Shown: positions 18,462-28,498, counted from the stretch's first letter. The stretch is 64,000 nt of DNA from Mesorhizobium sp. CU3 (GCF_006442965.1 NZ_VFWX01000001.1:1-64000); one strand, 5' to 3'. Translations and numbers: made by a program. The notes: generated from the letters alone by a model not told the origin.

Positions 18462-19099
18462 TGATGATCAGGCGTTTCACAAAAGCAGAGGACGGCGCGG
18501 CAATGGTCGAAATGACCATCGTGTCCACTCTGCTTTTTGCGATCACGCTTGGCTTTGTCGACTTCGGCTACGCCTTCTACCAGTGGAACGCAGCGACCAA
18601 GGCCGTGCAGGTCGGTGCCCGACTGGCCTCGATTTCCGACCCCATCGCAACCAATCTGACGACAGCGGGCCCCACTACCACGCCCGGCGCACCAGTCGTC
18701 GCGGGCGCGTACGGCCCGTTTGCCTGCAGCTACACCGGGACGACAGGCTCCTGCACCAACAGCGGGACGTTCAACGCGACCAACTTCAGCCGCATCTTTC
18801 GCGGTGACACGGCAGTGACCAATGACGATGCGTGCCCCGCGCTCACTGGAACGCAGAGGCCGGGCATGTGCCATTTCTTCCCCGGACTGCTGCGCACAAA
18901 TGTGGTCGTCACCTATGCGGCGACAGGTCTCGGCTACCAGACCCGGCTTGGTGGCCCCGTGCCGACCATCACCGTCAGCCTTCAGAACCGAACTTTCCAG
19001 TTCTTCTTCCTCCAGGGACTGATGGGATTCGCAAACATCAACATGCCCTCCATGCTTAGCACGGTTACGGGCGAGGATATGAAAACCACTTGGCCATGA
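18461..19099 (+). CDS. tadF: TadE/TadF-like pseudopilin
   Basis: 212 residues from ATG 18461, which overlaps the tadE stop region. The N-terminal motif AEDGAAMVEMTIVSTLLFAI matches TadE/TadF pseudopilins. It is followed by DFGYAFYQWNAATKAVQVGAR, common to the family, and a periplasmic domain with a few Cys. It overlaps cpaE by an ATGA junction. Confidence 0.88.
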   Translation: MMIRRFTKAEDGAAMVEMTIVSTLLFAITLGFVDFGYAFYQWNAATKAVQVGARLASISDPIATNLTTAGPTTTPGAPVVAGAYGPFACSYTGTTGSCTNSGTFNATNFSRIFRGDTAVTNDDACPALTGTQRPGMCHFFPGLLRTNVVVTYAATGLGYQTRLGGPVPTITVSLQNRTFQFFFLQGLMGFANINMPSMLSTVTGEDMKTTWP

Positions 19100-20259
19100 A
19101 CGCGATCGACACCAGAGTTGTACCCACCAAAAGAAAGCAGGTGGCGCTGTTTTCGTCGGATGCGAATTTCAAGCGCGACGTCACCACCCGTCTCGATGCG
19201 CTGGCGATTTATGACGTCAAGGTTTCGGACGCAGCGGAATTCCTCAAGGGGCCGCCTGTCGACAGCCGCCCCGGCATCATCATCCTCGATCTCGGAAATG
19301 GCGAGCTGCTCGGCAATCCGGCAATCGTCGAGGCACGGGCGGCCTGGGCTTCGGTGCCGCTGATCGCGATCTCCGACGAGCTCACCTCCGAGCAGACGCG
19401 CGTTCTGGTGCGCATGAACGCGTCCGACTGGCTGCACAAGCCGCTCGATGCCAAGGAGTTGCTCAACGCCGTCACCTTCCACGACACCGGCAGCCAGGGC
19501 ACCAAGAGCCGCATCGTCACCTTCATCGCCGCCAGCGGCGGCGCCGGCGCGACCACGCTGGCAATCTCGGCGGCGGAGCACCTTGCCTCGAAGTCGGGCG
19601 AGCGTGCGGCCTCGACCTGCCTGGTCGACCTCGACTTCCAGAGCGCCAATTGCGGCGCCTATCTCAACCAGTTCAACCAGTTCGACCTCTCCGGCATCAT
19701 CGCCCAGCCGGAGCGGCTCGACGTCGAGCTGATGGACGTCATCAAACTGTCGCGGCCGTCCGGCCTCACGCTCTATTCCTTCGAGCGGCCGCAATTACCG
19801 TTCGAGCCGCATGGTTCCGACTTCGTCTTCCGGCTGCTCGATCTGGTCGCCTACCGCTTCGACGACATCGTCATCGACCTGCCCAACATCGAGACGCCCT
19901 GGCACGATTCGGTGCTGCGCACGAGCGACGAGATCTTCATCGTCTTCGAGCTCAACGTCGCTTCGCTCAGGCAAGGCAAGCGGCTCTACAAGAAGATCCG
20001 CGAGTTGCGCGGCAACAAGGTCAACATCACGCTGGTCGCCAACAAGCACAAGCGCAAATGGTTCGGCAACCACTTCTCGCGCAGCGAACTGGAGAAGATC
20101 TTCAAGGCGCCGCATATCAAGTCGCTGGCGCTCGACAATGCGCTCTTGGCCGACTCGCTCAATCGCGCCATCCTGCCCTCCGAGGTGGACGGGCGCGCGC
20201 GCTTCAACAAGGACCTGAAGCGCATGTTCAAGGAACGGCTGGACAATGCCCAGGGTTAG
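19096..20259 (+). CDS. cpaE: CpaE/TadZ, MinD/ParA-like pilus localisation ATPase
   Basis: 387 residues. A receiver-like N-terminal domain (about 15-130) without the phospho-acceptor context precedes a SIMIBI ATPase domain. Its P-loop reads ASGGAGATTLA, which lacks the signature Lys of the deviant Walker A (KGGxGK[ST]); such loss is seen in other TadZ/CpaE proteins. CpaE places the Tad machine at a cell pole. The ATG overlaps the preceding stop, so it is the last gene of the plus-strand pilus operon. Confidence 0.9.
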   Translation: MNAIDTRVVPTKRKQVALFSSDANFKRDVTTRLDALAIYDVKVSDAAEFLKGPPVDSRPGIIILDLGNGELLGNPAIVEARAAWASVPLIAISDELTSEQTRVLVRMNASDWLHKPLDAKELLNAVTFHDTGSQGTKSRIVTFIAASGGAGATTLAISAAEHLASKSGERAASTCLVDLDFQSANCGAYLNQFNQFDLSGIIAQPERLDVELMDVIKLSRPSGLTLYSFERPQLPFEPHGSDFVFRLLDLVAYRFDDIVIDLPNIETPWHDSVLRTSDEIFIVFELNVASLRQGKRLYKKIRELRGNKVNITLVANKHKRKWFGNHFSRSELEKIFKAPHIKSLALDNALLADSLNRAILPSEVDGRARFNKDLKRMFKERLDNAQG

Positions 20260-20827
20260 CCCCGACCGGCGGATGGCGACGCGGCTTGCGGGCGCCTGCC
20301 TGATCGGCCTGGCGCTGGCTTCGGCCTGCGATTTCGCGCAAGCCGGATCGGCACTGCCGACGCTGCCCGCGATGGGGCCCAGCCTGCGCAAGGCGGTCGC
20401 CTTCCAGACCGGCGAGCCGCCCGGCACGATCGTCATCCGCAAAAACGAGAAGGCGCTCTATCTGGTGACGGGACCGGGCCAGGCGCTGCGCTACCAGATC
20501 AGCGTCGGCCGCGACGGTTTCGGCTGGACCGGGACGGTCACCGTCGCCTCCAAGACCGAATGGCCTGAGTGGCGTCCGCCCAAGGAGATGCGGGCGCGCC
20601 AGCCGGAACTGCCTGCGATGGTGCCGGCCGGTCCGTACAATCCGCTCGGCGCCAGGGCGCTTTATCTGGCGCGGGACGGGCGCGACACGCTCTATCGCAT
20701 CCATGGCACCAACGATCCCAAGGGCGTCGGTTTCGACGGCACGTCCGGATGTTTCCGGCTGACGAACACCGATGTGATCGATCTCTTCAAGCGCGTCGCA
20801 GTGGGCGCAAAGGTGGTGGTTGAATGA
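20246..20827 (+). CDS. L,D-transpeptidase (YkuD family)
   Basis: 193 residues. An N-terminal signal sequence is followed by a YkuD domain at about 60-192. The catalytic signature is present: HGTNDP (His153) and TSGCFRLTN (Cys169). These periplasmic enzymes make 3-3 crosslinks or attach proteins to peptidoglycan. It overlaps cpaE by 14 bp, so it may be co-transcribed with the pilus genes, and it overlaps the next gene by an ATGA junction. Confidence 0.92.
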   Translation: MPRVSPDRRMATRLAGACLIGLALASACDFAQAGSALPTLPAMGPSLRKAVAFQTGEPPGTIVIRKNEKALYLVTGPGQALRYQISVGRDGFGWTGTVTVASKTEWPEWRPPKEMRARQPELPAMVPAGPYNPLGARALYLARDGRDTLYRIHGTNDPKGVGFDGTSGCFRLTNTDVIDLFKRVAVGAKVVVE

Positions 20828-21384
20828 CTATGATCAGCGACCCGGACGTTCCGGCAATCGAACTTAGCCAACGCGAGGCCGCTCCGGGAAGGCCCAGCCG
20901 GGCCAGACTGATCGGTGTCGTTGCGGTGAGCGCCTTGCTCGTCACCGTCGTCAACGTGACGGCCGCGATCTATCTCTATCGCGGCGTCAACGACCTCAAG
21001 GCGATCGAGGCACGGCTGGATGATCTCGGCCAGTTCGAACAGCGGATCGGCGCCCGCATCGACACCGTCAACAACGGCTTCCAGAGCCGATTCGAGACGC
21101 TGGACCGCCAGTTGCAGGCGAGCTTCGGCCAGATCAACGGCAATGTTGCCAAACTGGGGCAGGGCCAGCCCGTGGCCGCCAGCGAGCCGGCGCCCAGCGT
21201 GGCCGAGCCGAGCATGCTGGAAAACACCACGGTGGCGGATGCATCCCAGGTCGACGACAGCGGAGCCGGTTTCGCCGACGCGCAACCCTCGTTCAAGCGC
21301 AAGGTCTCGCCTCCAGGCCCCAACCCTTCCTATCAGCGCATCCAGCAGCCCGACGGCAAGGTCTATTACAAGAAGATCAACTGA
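20824..21384 (+). CDS. Single-pass membrane protein with coiled coil, unknown
   Basis: 186 residues. A cytosolic start of about 28 residues, one membrane helix (about 30-55, LIGVVAVSALLVTVVNVTAA), then a predicted coiled coil with regular hydrophobic spacing (LKAIEARLDDLGQFEQRIGA) and a disordered Pro/Ala-rich region. The tail YQRIQQPDGKVYYKKI is distinct. It is coupled to the L,D-transpeptidase gene by overlap and may act with it at the cell wall. No family recognised. Confidence 0.75.
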   Translation: MTMISDPDVPAIELSQREAAPGRPSRARLIGVVAVSALLVTVVNVTAAIYLYRGVNDLKAIEARLDDLGQFEQRIGARIDTVNNGFQSRFETLDRQLQASFGQINGNVAKLGQGQPVAASEPAPSVAEPSMLENTTVADASQVDDSGAGFADAQPSFKRKVSPPGPNPSYQRIQQPDGKVYYKKIN

Positions 21385-21413
21385 GCTCGCGGATTGCCGC
21401 CGGAACCGAGAAA

Positions 21414-21950
21414 CTACAGATCGCGCTGCAGCGCCAGCATACGGACCGCGCGGGTCTCGGCGCGCGCCTTCGCCTCGCGCAGGAACGTGACGTGGCAGTA
21501 GGCGCAGGCCGCGAGGCCGAGGCACAGCACCAGGCAATTCTGCAGGTTGAAATCGACCATAACCGAGAACTGAAGCCGGGGAGACATGGTGAAGGCGGCA
21601 ATGGTGCTCGCCGTCTCGGCATGGCTGCTCAACGCCATCATCAGTCCGGCGAACATCATTGCAGCATGGTTGGCGAGGAAGAAGCCGGCGGATCTCCTTG
21701 CCTGGCAGACCATCCAGCAAGCGCCGGCAGCGAAAACAAGAATGGCGGCGTCGATGGCCAGCGATCCGCCGAGATAGGCATGGACCTGCTGCCAGAACGT
21801 CGTCGAGAACGGGCGCAGCTCCAGCCACGCGTGCCACACGGCGGGGCTCGCCGGATAGAAGCCGAGAAGCATTGACGCCACCCGCTCCGCCGCCAGCAGA
21901 AGCAGCACCAGTGCCGGAAAGGCAAAAAGCAGGATCGGCTTGCGCGTCAT
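21414..21950 (-). CDS. Four-helix membrane protein, unknown
   Basis: 178 residues from ATG 21950 with SD GAGGGG. Four hydrophobic helices are separated by short loops; the C-terminal 25 residues are basic and cytosolic. No motif points to function. It is convergent with the upstream coiled-coil gene, with only 29 bp between stops. Confidence 0.7.
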   Translation of the reverse strand: MTRKPILLFAFPALVLLLLAAERVASMLLGFYPASPAVWHAWLELRPFSTTFWQQVHAYLGGSLAIDAAILVFAAGACWMVCQARRSAGFFLANHAAMMFAGLMMALSSHAETASTIAAFTMSPRLQFSVMVDFNLQNCLVLCLGLAACAYCHVTFLREAKARAETRAVRMLALQRDL

Positions 21951-22157
21951 GTCATCCCCTCGACATCCGATGGTCGATTGTAGGACGTATTGGTTGCGCG
22001 AGACTTAACGCAACGCCTTGCTTTTCAAGGAATGTCGCTTGCGTCTAATGTATGATCCGGTGCAAACGGTCGGGGCGGCGGGCGTGTTGACGCAATCCAT
22101 CGGGTTGGGTTCGAGAGGCATCGCCGGCGGTCGGCCTGGCCCCGCGAGGCCGCGCGC

Positions 22158-22862
22158 GTGAGCCCGGCCGAACTGCGCCGACTGCTGGCGCCGGCGCTTG
22201 GTGGTCTGGGACTGCTCACCGGCGTGCTGCTGATCGCCGAGGGCAAACGCTGGCTGCCGCCCGCCCCGCCTTCGATCGCACGGGGCCAGGGCGCCGGTGA
22301 GCAGCAACCGGCGTCCTCTGTCCTGCTCCACGACACGCGACCGGGCCAGCCGGCGCGCAGGATCGCCGAGGATCGTATCGCGCCGCCGCCGCTCGACCCA
22401 TCCAGGATCGAGCGCATCGGGCCGCGCCCTCCCCTTGGCGAACTCGGGCTCGCGCAGTGGCCAAAGACGCCGATGCCGCAGGATTGGCAGGAGGCGCTGC
22501 TTTTCCGACCGGTCGCAACCTCTTCCGCGGTCTTCGAAGCCATGGGGCGCACAATCGCCATCAGCGGCACGCTCGAGATAGGCCCCGACCAGACCTGCAC
22601 GTTCGACACCGCCGCGTGGCCCTGCGGCCAGCGCGCCCGCGCCGCCTTCAACGGCTGGCTGCGCGGCCGCGCGCTCAAATGCCTGCTGCCGCCGGACGCC
22701 GACCGCTTCGCCATCGCCGCGCCCTGCATGCTCGGCAAACAGGATGTCGGCGCCTGGCTGGTCTCCAACGGGTGGGCGATGGCCGCTCCCACCGGCATTT
22801 ACGGCAAGGCGGAAACGGTGGCGAGAGAAGCCGGGATGGGGATTTTCGGGCCGCCGCAATAG
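22158..22862 (+). CDS. Membrane-anchored SNase-like (thermonuclease family) protein
   Basis: 234 residues, GTG start. An N-terminal hydrophobic anchor (about 12-30) and a Pro-rich linker precede a C-terminal SNase-like domain (about 120-232): FEAMGRTIAISGTLEI, CGQRARAAFNGWLRGR, GAWLVSNGWAMA and YGKAETVAREAGMGIFGP. The family cuts nucleic acids, but I do not see the full Arg/Asp/Glu active site of staphylococcal nuclease, so activity is uncertain. Confidence 0.72.
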   Translation: MSPAELRRLLAPALGGLGLLTGVLLIAEGKRWLPPAPPSIARGQGAGEQQPASSVLLHDTRPGQPARRIAEDRIAPPPLDPSRIERIGPRPPLGELGLAQWPKTPMPQDWQEALLFRPVATSSAVFEAMGRTIAISGTLEIGPDQTCTFDTAAWPCGQRARAAFNGWLRGRALKCLLPPDADRFAIAAPCMLGKQDVGAWLVSNGWAMAAPTGIYGKAETVAREAGMGIFGPPQ

Positions 22863-23105
22863 TGTGAAGCGGGACAGTCGGGACCGGCTTCGACCCGGAA
22901 TTGCGTGAAAGCAGAATGGTCGGAGCGGGCCGGCGCTTCTAGAATCACGGCCTGTTCGAACCTCACGTAGGTCACCAGACGCAGCAGCCGCGGCTGGGGC
23001 CGCTTGCAGGGACGGGATCCTGGCCTGCCACGGAGAAGACGTCGACTTTGCATCAAATTGTCGGCTTGCCTGAAGCCGAAATCGTAACGGACCTCCTGTA
23101 AGCCG

Positions 23106-23876
23106 ATGCGTCGAACAGGAGATTGGCCCGTGATTCCGAAAACCCAGACCGCGCCGGTTCGGACCTGGAAGCAGGTCGTTTGGCTGACCTTGCTCGGCAC
23201 CGCCGCCTGCGTCGTCCTTTCGCTTGCATTGAACTATTTGCTCATGTTCAGCGACGGCCTGACGCCATTCGTGCGCGGGGCGGCGACGGCGATCATCGTG
23301 CCGATCGCCATCGGACTGCCGCTGTTTGCCCTACTCGGTTGGCAACAGATTGAAATCCGCCGCTACCGGCAGGAACTGACCAGGTCCGGCACCTATGACC
23401 AGTTGACCGGCTGCCTGAACGGCAAAGTATTCACCTCGATGGTCGACCGAAGGGCCGCAAGACCGGCCGGCCCCCGCTCCGGCGCCTTCCTGGTGATCCA
23501 TCCGCAACATCTGGCATCGATCAACCTGCGCTTCGGCCTGGAATGGGGTGACGAGGCCTTGCGGCTGATCGCGTCGGCCATCCGGTCCGCGGTTCGCAAG
23601 GACGACCTGATCGGCCGGCTCGGAACCTCGATGTTCGGCGTCTTCCTCCCGGGCGCGAGCGAGCAGGACGCCAGGGATATCGGCGAGCGCATTCGCGGCG
23701 CGGTCGGCGAAATCTATTTCGCGCCGAAAGGCGACAAGGACGTGCTGGCGATCAGCGTCGGCGGCGTCGTCTTCGAACACGAACTCGATTTCGAGGACAT
23801 GTACCGCTTCGCCGAGGAAGGCATGGCAGAAATCCCGGACGAAGCCGGCATGCGGCTATCGCATGTCACCAACTGA
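23106..23876 (+). CDS. GGDEF-fold membrane protein with degenerate active site
   Basis: 256 residues from ATG 23106. A GTG at 23130 with a GGAGA SD eight bases upstream is the better-supported start. Two N-terminal membrane helices (about 22-45 and 57-80) lead to a GGDEF fold starting YDQLTGCLNGKVF. Where the diguanylate cyclase motif RxGGDEF should lie, the sequence reads RLGTSMFGVFLPG. Catalysis is therefore very unlikely. It may bind GTP or act by protein contacts. It stands alone, without an EAL domain. Confidence 0.82.
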   Translation: MRRTGDWPVIPKTQTAPVRTWKQVVWLTLLGTAACVVLSLALNYLLMFSDGLTPFVRGAATAIIVPIAIGLPLFALLGWQQIEIRRYRQELTRSGTYDQLTGCLNGKVFTSMVDRRAARPAGPRSGAFLVIHPQHLASINLRFGLEWGDEALRLIASAIRSAVRKDDLIGRLGTSMFGVFLPGASEQDARDIGERIRGAVGEIYFAPKGDKDVLAISVGGVVFEHELDFEDMYRFAEEGMAEIPDEAGMRLSHVTN

Positions 23877-23924
23877 GCCGACGTGGTCACTGCATAGGGT
23901 TGGCTTGATGTATCGGGAAGCTGG

Positions 23925-23996
<72 letters not shown>

Positions 23997-24322
23997 CTGC
24001 GATGGCGGCGCTTCTGCCATATCGAATCGGCAAGCGCAAGGCCAAGAAAAACCCAAAGCGTCGCATGTGATTGCCGCTGCAATCGTGAGGTTTGAGGCGG
24101 CTGCGCGGGTAATCCACAGCGCGAAACCCGGCCTGGCTGCCGCCTTCCATGACAGGAGCGCGCCAAAATGCTAAAGCGCGTCGCGCTGAAACGGATTCCG
24201 GCGACGCGCTTTAGGTTCTTGTTTTTATGCATGTCGTTCTCCCAAACCGATGTCAATTTTGGGCGACATGCATTAGCCATTTTGGATTCGCAGCCGGCTG
24301 ACAATCGGCGAGGGACGAGACG
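23997..24322. other. 326-bp intergenic stretch between tRNA-Thr and a small ORF
   Basis: Apart from the palindromic repeat at 24172-24273 I see nothing with coding or regulatory character in this stretch. Confidence 0.6.
24172..24273. repeat. Rhizobial-style double palindrome
   Basis: Two inverted pairs in series: TAAAGCGCGTCGC (24172-24184) with GCGACGCGCTTTA (24201-24213), and ATGCATGTCG (24227-24236) with CGACATGCAT (24264-24273). Elements of this form are scattered between genes in Mesorhizobium and relatives. It is non-coding. Confidence 0.7.
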
Positions 24323-24499
24323 ATGGACGACAAGGCAAATCCACCGAAAAAGGCAGAGGCCGGGCGCAAGGACCGGCTCGCCGAGGCGTTGCGCGCCAAT
24401 TTGCAGAAGCGCAAGGCGCAGGCGCGTTCCAGGCGGACCGGCAGTGCGGACGAGCGGCCGGAAGGGTTGCCGGCTGCTGGAAAAATGCACAAGGACTGA
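24323..24499 (+). CDS. Small basic hypothetical protein upstream of murA
   Basis: 58 residues, starting MDDKANPPKKAEAGRKDRLA. ATG 24323 is preceded by AGGGACGAGA. Highly charged, Lys/Arg/Ala-rich and without hydrophobic segments. The pattern RLAEALRANLQKRKAQARSR predicts an amphipathic helix. Small proteins of this type occur just upstream of murA in rhizobia, which supports a real gene. Function unknown. Confidence 0.65.
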   Translation: MDDKANPPKKAEAGRKDRLAEALRANLQKRKAQARSRRTGSADERPEGLPAAGKMHKD

Positions 24500-24639
24500 C
24501 CAAATCAGCCATACTGGCCGGCGATAGTCGGTTCGGTTTTAAGAAAATGCTATTTCTTGAACCAAGCCGGCCAATGGTCTAAGCCGGGCACCACTCAACC
24601 GATTGAAGCGGCCTGTTCGGGCCGAGGGGATTTTATCTC

Positions 24640-25932
24640 ATGGATCGCATCAGAATTGTCGGCGGCAATAAGCTTGCCGGTACCATTCCGATCTCGGGCG
24701 CCAAGAACGCGGCTTTGCCGCTGATGATCGCCTCGCTGCTCACCGACGACACGCTGACGCTCGAAAACGTGCCGCATCTGGCCGATGTCGAGCAGCTGAT
24801 CCGCATCCTTGGCAATCACGGCGTCGACTATTCCGTCAACGGCCGCCGCGAAAAGCAGCAGGAAGGCTATTCGCGCACCATCAATTTCTCGGCCCGCAAC
24901 ATCGTCGACACGACCGCCCCTTACGAGCTGGTCTCGAAGATGCGCGCCTCCTTCTGGGTGATCGGGCCGCTGCTTGCCCGCATGGGCGAGGCCAAAGTGT
25001 CGCTGCCCGGCGGCTGCGCCATCGGCACGCGCCCGGTCGACCTGTTCCTCGAAGGCCTGCAGGCGCTGGGCGCCGAGCTCGACGTCGACAATGGCTATGT
25101 CATGGCCAAGACCCGGAACGGCCGTCTCACCGGCAACCGCTACGTCTTCCCGAAGGTCTCGGTCGGCGCCACCCATGTGCTGATGATGGCCGCCTCGCTG
25201 GCCAAGGGCGAGACGGTGCTGGAAAACGCCGCGCGCGAGCCGGAAATCGTCAATCTCGCCGAATGCCTGATCGCCATGGGCGCCAAGATCCATGGCGCCG
25301 GCACGGCCACCATCACCATCCAGGGCGTCGAGGCGCTGTCCGGCGCGCGCGTCAGGGTCATTCCGGACCGCATCGAGACCGGCACCTATGCCATGGCCGT
25401 GGCGATGACCGGCGGCGACGTCATGCTCGACGGCGCGCGGCCCGACCTGTTGCAGAGCGCGCTCGACATTCTCGTCGAGACCGGCGCCGAGATCACGCCG
25501 ACCAATGAGGGCATCCGCGTCAAGCGCAACGGCGCCGGCATTTCGCCGGTCGACGTCACCACCGCCCCCTTCCCCGCCTTCCCGACCGACCTGCAGGCGC
25601 AGTTCATGGGGCTGATGACCATGGCCAAGGGCAAGTCGCGCATCACCGAGACGATCTTCGAGAATCGCTTCATGCATGTGCAGGAACTCGCCCGCCTCGG
25701 CGCCCACATCACGCTTTCCGGCCAGACGGCGATCGTCGACGGCGTTTCCAAGCTCAAGGGCGCGCCTGTGATGGCGACCGACCTGCGCGCCTCGGTGTCG
25801 CTGGTCATCGCCGGCCTTGCCGCCGAGGGCGAAACCACCGTCAACCGCGTCTACCACCTCGACCGCGGCTTCGAGCGGCTGGAGGAAAAGCTCTCCGGCT
25901 GCGGCGCAGTGATCGAGCGCATTTCGGGCTGA
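24640..25932 (+). CDS. murA: UDP-N-acetylglucosamine 1-carboxyvinyltransferase MurA
   Basis: 430 residues, full length for the EPSP synthase family. The PEP-binding Cys is present as Cys126 in [14 protein letters not shown], so it is the fosfomycin-target form. Other family marks are [13 protein letters not shown] near the N-terminus and [13 protein letters not shown] in the second half. It catalyses the first committed step of peptidoglycan synthesis in the cytosol. Confidence 0.97.
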   Translation: MDRIRIVGGNKLAGTIPISGAKNAALPLMIASLLTDDTLTLENVPHLADVEQLIRILGNHGVDYSVNGRREKQQEGYSRTINFSARNIVDTTAPYELVSKMRASFWVIGPLLARMGEAKVSLPGGCAIGTRPVDLFLEGLQALGAELDVDNGYVMAKTRNGRLTGNRYVFPKVSVGATHVLMMAASLAKGETVLENAAREPEIVNLAECLIAMGAKIHGAGTATITIQGVEALSGARVRVIPDRIETGTYAMAVAMTGGDVMLDGARPDLLQSALDILVETGAEITPTNEGIRVKRNGAGISPVDVTTAPFPAFPTDLQAQFMGLMTMAKGKSRITETIFENRFMHVQELARLGAHITLSGQTAIVDGVSKLKGAPVMATDLRASVSLVIAGLAAEGETTVNRVYHLDRGFERLEEKLSGCGAVIERISG

Positions 25933-26278
25933 ACGACTGCAAGCAAGCCTTGCAGATAAGAGTGGCCTTTCCCTGCTGGAAGGCCAATGGCCGAGGTCGG
26001 CGCCGCCCCTCATCCGCCCTTCGGGCACCTTCTCCCCGTAAACGGGGAGAAGGCCGCGACTGCAGCTTTGGCGACTTTCCTGCACGTTCGCGATTGGCGA
26101 AATCCTCGCGAAAGCGCTCCTTCTCCCCGTCACTATACGGGGAGAAGTGCCCGGCAGGGCGATGAGGGGCAACGCCGACCTGACGTGATTACCTTTGGCC
26201 GGATCCGTACCGAGGTTGCACGGACCCGAAAGACCGCCTAACAGAGGGCTGAAATCAACCTTCAGGTGCGCATTCCGC
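25933..26278. other. 346-bp intergenic stretch murA - DUF2948
   Basis: No gene is supported. The main content is the long inverted repeat at 26005-26170. Confidence 0.65.
26005..26170. repeat. Long imperfect inverted repeat, copy 1
   Basis: Left arm GCCCCTCATCCGCCCTTCGG (26005-26024) continues into CTTCTCCCCG-TAAA-CGGGGAGAAG. The right arm, ending GATGAGGGGC at 26170, begins with CTTCTCCCCG-TCACTATA-CGGGGAGAAG. Each arm thus has its own small hairpin and the arms pair with each other. A related copy is at 48991-49118. It is REP/MITE-like, non-coding and without a transposase. Confidence 0.8.
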
Positions 26279-26713
26279 ATGGCAGCCCTCAAGCTCATCG
26301 CGCTCGACGACCAGGATCTGAGCATCGTTTCGGCGCATGTCCAGGACGCCGTGATGAAGGTCTCCGACCTACAATATCTGCCTGCGGCCAAGCGTTTCGT
26401 GCTGACCATGAACCGCTTCGTCTGGGAGGCGAAATCCGGCCTGTTGCGCCAGCATAACGAGCGGCGGCAGGCAGTGCTGCATTTCGACCGCGTGCTCAGC
26501 GCCAAGACCAGCGGGATCCCGCGCGACAAGCCGGCCGAGGTGTTGTCGCTGCTGGCGATCAGCTTTATCGCCATCAGCAAGCCGGCCGGCATCGTCGAGC
26601 TGGTGTTTTCCGGCGGCGGCACCATCATGCTCGACGTCGAATGCGTCGAGGCGCGGCTTGCCGATATCGGCGGTTCCTGGGAAGCCACCTCGCGACCTGT
26701 GCACAGGGGCTGA
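26279..26713 (+). CDS. DUF2948 family protein
   Basis: 144 residues from ATG 26279. It begins MAALKLIALDDQDLSIVSAH and ends in the GGTIMLDVECVEARLADIG segment that characterises DUF2948. In alphaproteobacteria this gene sits between murA and hisD, as here, with hisD starting 2 bp after its stop. Soluble and of unknown function. Confidence 0.88.
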   Translation: MAALKLIALDDQDLSIVSAHVQDAVMKVSDLQYLPAAKRFVLTMNRFVWEAKSGLLRQHNERRQAVLHFDRVLSAKTSGIPRDKPAEVLSLLAISFIAISKPAGIVELVFSGGGTIMLDVECVEARLADIGGSWEATSRPVHRG

Positions 26714-26715
26714 AC

Positions 26716-28008
26716 ATGGCCATCACGCTTAGCCAGACCGACGCCGATTTCGAGCAGCGTTTTGCCGCCTTCCTCACCACCAAGCGTGAGGTTTCGGCCG
26801 ATGTCGAAGCGGTGGTGCGCGACATCATCGCCCGCGTGCGCGCCGAGGGCGACAAGGCGCTGATCGACTACACGCTGAAATTCGACAAGGCCGATCTCGG
26901 CAAGCTCGGCATCGCCGTCTCGAAGGACGACATCGCCAAGGCTTACGCGGCGGCCGATCCGGCAACGATCGAGGCGCTGAAATACGCGCGCGACCGCATC
27001 CGCTCGCATCACGAGCGGCAGAAGCCGAACGACGACCGCTATACCGATGCCGCCGGTGTCGAGCTCGGTTCGCGCTGGACCGCGGTCGAAGCCGCCGGCC
27101 TCTATGTGCCGGGCGGCACGGCCAGCTATCCGAGTTCGGTGCTGATGAATGCGGTGCCGGCCAAGGTCGCCGGTGTCGAGCGTATCGTTATCGTCGTGCC
27201 GGCCACAGGCGGCGTCATCAACCCGCTGGTACTGGTGGCGGCGGATCTCGCCGGCGTTTCGGAAATCTACCGCGTCGGCGGCGCGCAGGCAGTTGCCGCG
27301 CTCGCCTACGGCACCGAGACGATCCGGCCGGTGGCAAAGATCGTCGGCCCGGGCAACGCCTATGTCGCGGCGGCCAAGCGCCAGGTGTTCGGCACGGTCG
27401 GCATCGACATGATCGCCGGCCCGTCGGAAGTGCTGGTGGTGGCCGATCGAGACAACGATCCGGACTGGATCGCCGCCGATCTTTTGGCGCAGGCCGAGCA
27501 TGACGTCTCGGCGCAGTCGATCCTGATTACCGACAATGCAGAGTTCGGCAAGGCGGTGGAGCAAGCGGTGGAACGCCAGCTCAAGGTGCTGCCGCGCGGC
27601 GAAACGGCGGCGGCAAGCTGGCGTGATTTCGGCGCCGTCATCCTGGTGCCGACGCTTCAGGCCTCGCTGCCGCTGGTCGACCGCATCGCGGCCGAGCATG
27701 TCGAGCTCGCCTTCGACGATGCCGAGGCGTTTCTCGCAAAAATGCGCAATGCCGGCGCCGTGTTCATCGGCCGGCATACGCCGGAAGTCATCGGCGACTA
27801 TGTCGGCGGCTCCAACCATGTGCTGCCGACGGCGCGCTCGGCGCGTTTTTCTTCGGGGTTGTCGGTGCTCGATTTCGTCAAGCGCACTTCGATCCTCAAG
27901 CTCGGGCCAGAGCAGCTCAAAGCGCTGGCGCCGGCCGCCATCGCGCTCGCCAAGGCCGAAGGCCTCGACGCGCATGCGCGCTCCGTCGGCATCCGGTTGA
28001 ACATGTAG
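26716..28008 (+). CDS. hisD: Histidinol dehydrogenase HisD
   Basis: 430 residues. All expected motifs are present: [16 protein letters not shown], the QAEHD and AAEHVEL segments holding the catalytic Glu-His, [13 protein letters not shown] with the zinc-site Asp and substrate His, and the final His in LDAHARSV. It performs the last two steps of histidine synthesis (histidinol to histidine, NAD, Zn). It serves as reference for the divergent paralogue at 58236. Confidence 0.96.
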   Translation: MAITLSQTDADFEQRFAAFLTTKREVSADVEAVVRDIIARVRAEGDKALIDYTLKFDKADLGKLGIAVSKDDIAKAYAAADPATIEALKYARDRIRSHHERQKPNDDRYTDAAGVELGSRWTAVEAAGLYVPGGTASYPSSVLMNAVPAKVAGVERIVIVVPATGGVINPLVLVAADLAGVSEIYRVGGAQAVAALAYGTETIRPVAKIVGPGNAYVAAAKRQVFGTVGIDMIAGPSEVLVVADRDNDPDWIAADLLAQAEHDVSAQSILITDNAEFGKAVEQAVERQLKVLPRGETAAASWRDFGAVILVPTLQASLPLVDRIAAEHVELAFDDAEAFLAKMRNAGAVFIGRHTPEVIGDYVGGSNHVLPTARSARFSSGLSVLDFVKRTSILKLGPEQLKALAPAAIALAKAEGLDAHARSVGIRLNM

Positions 28009-28010
28009 CC

Positions 28011-28496
28011 ATGCCGGGCCACGACCAAACCCGCGACAGGCTGATCGACGTCGAGCTCGACGAGACGATCGGACGCTCCACGCCCGATGTCGAGCATGAG
28101 CGGGCGGTGGCGATCTTCGACCTGATCGAGGAAAACAGCTTCCGGCCGGTCAATGACGACGGCGCCGGCCCTTACAAGCTGAAGCTGTCGCTCGCCGAGT
28201 CGCGCCTGGTCTTCGCCGTCAGCCGCGAGGATGGCGCCGACGTGGTCACCCATATCCTGTCGCTGACGCCGCTCAGGCGCATCGTCAAGGACTACTACCT
28301 GATCTGCGAAAGCTACTACGAGGCCATCCGCTCCTCGACGCCGAGCCACATCGAGGCGATCGACATGGGCCGGCGCGGCCTGCACAATGAAGGCTCGCAG
28401 ACGCTGATGGACCGGCTCGCCGGCAAGATCGAGATCGACTTCGACACGGCGCGCCGGCTGTTCACGCTGGTCTGCGTGTTGCACTGGCGAGGCTAG
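28011..28496 (+). CDS. UPF0262 family protein
   Basis: 161 residues, ATG 28011 directly after the hisD stop. The body matches UPF0262: [49 protein letters not shown] and [20 protein letters not shown]. Soluble, function unknown. Conserved neighbour of hisD in alphaproteobacteria. Confidence 0.92.
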   Translation: MPGHDQTRDRLIDVELDETIGRSTPDVEHERAVAIFDLIEENSFRPVNDDGAGPYKLKLSLAESRLVFAVSREDGADVVTHILSLTPLRRIVKDYYLICESYYEAIRSSTPSHIEAIDMGRRGLHNEGSQTLMDRLAGKIEIDFDTARRLFTLVCVLHWRG

Positions 28497-28498
28497 TC

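Noticed and set aside
22799..23200. A 133-codon minus-strand frame in the gap before the GGDEF-like gene
   Set aside because: No SD, no domain, and it overlaps the ends of genes on both sides on the opposite strand.
24595..27975. A 1,126-codon open frame on the minus strand opposite murA and hisD
   Set aside because: It is a mirror of two clearly recognised plus-strand genes in high-G+C DNA; the translation is Arg/His/Gly-rich without domains.
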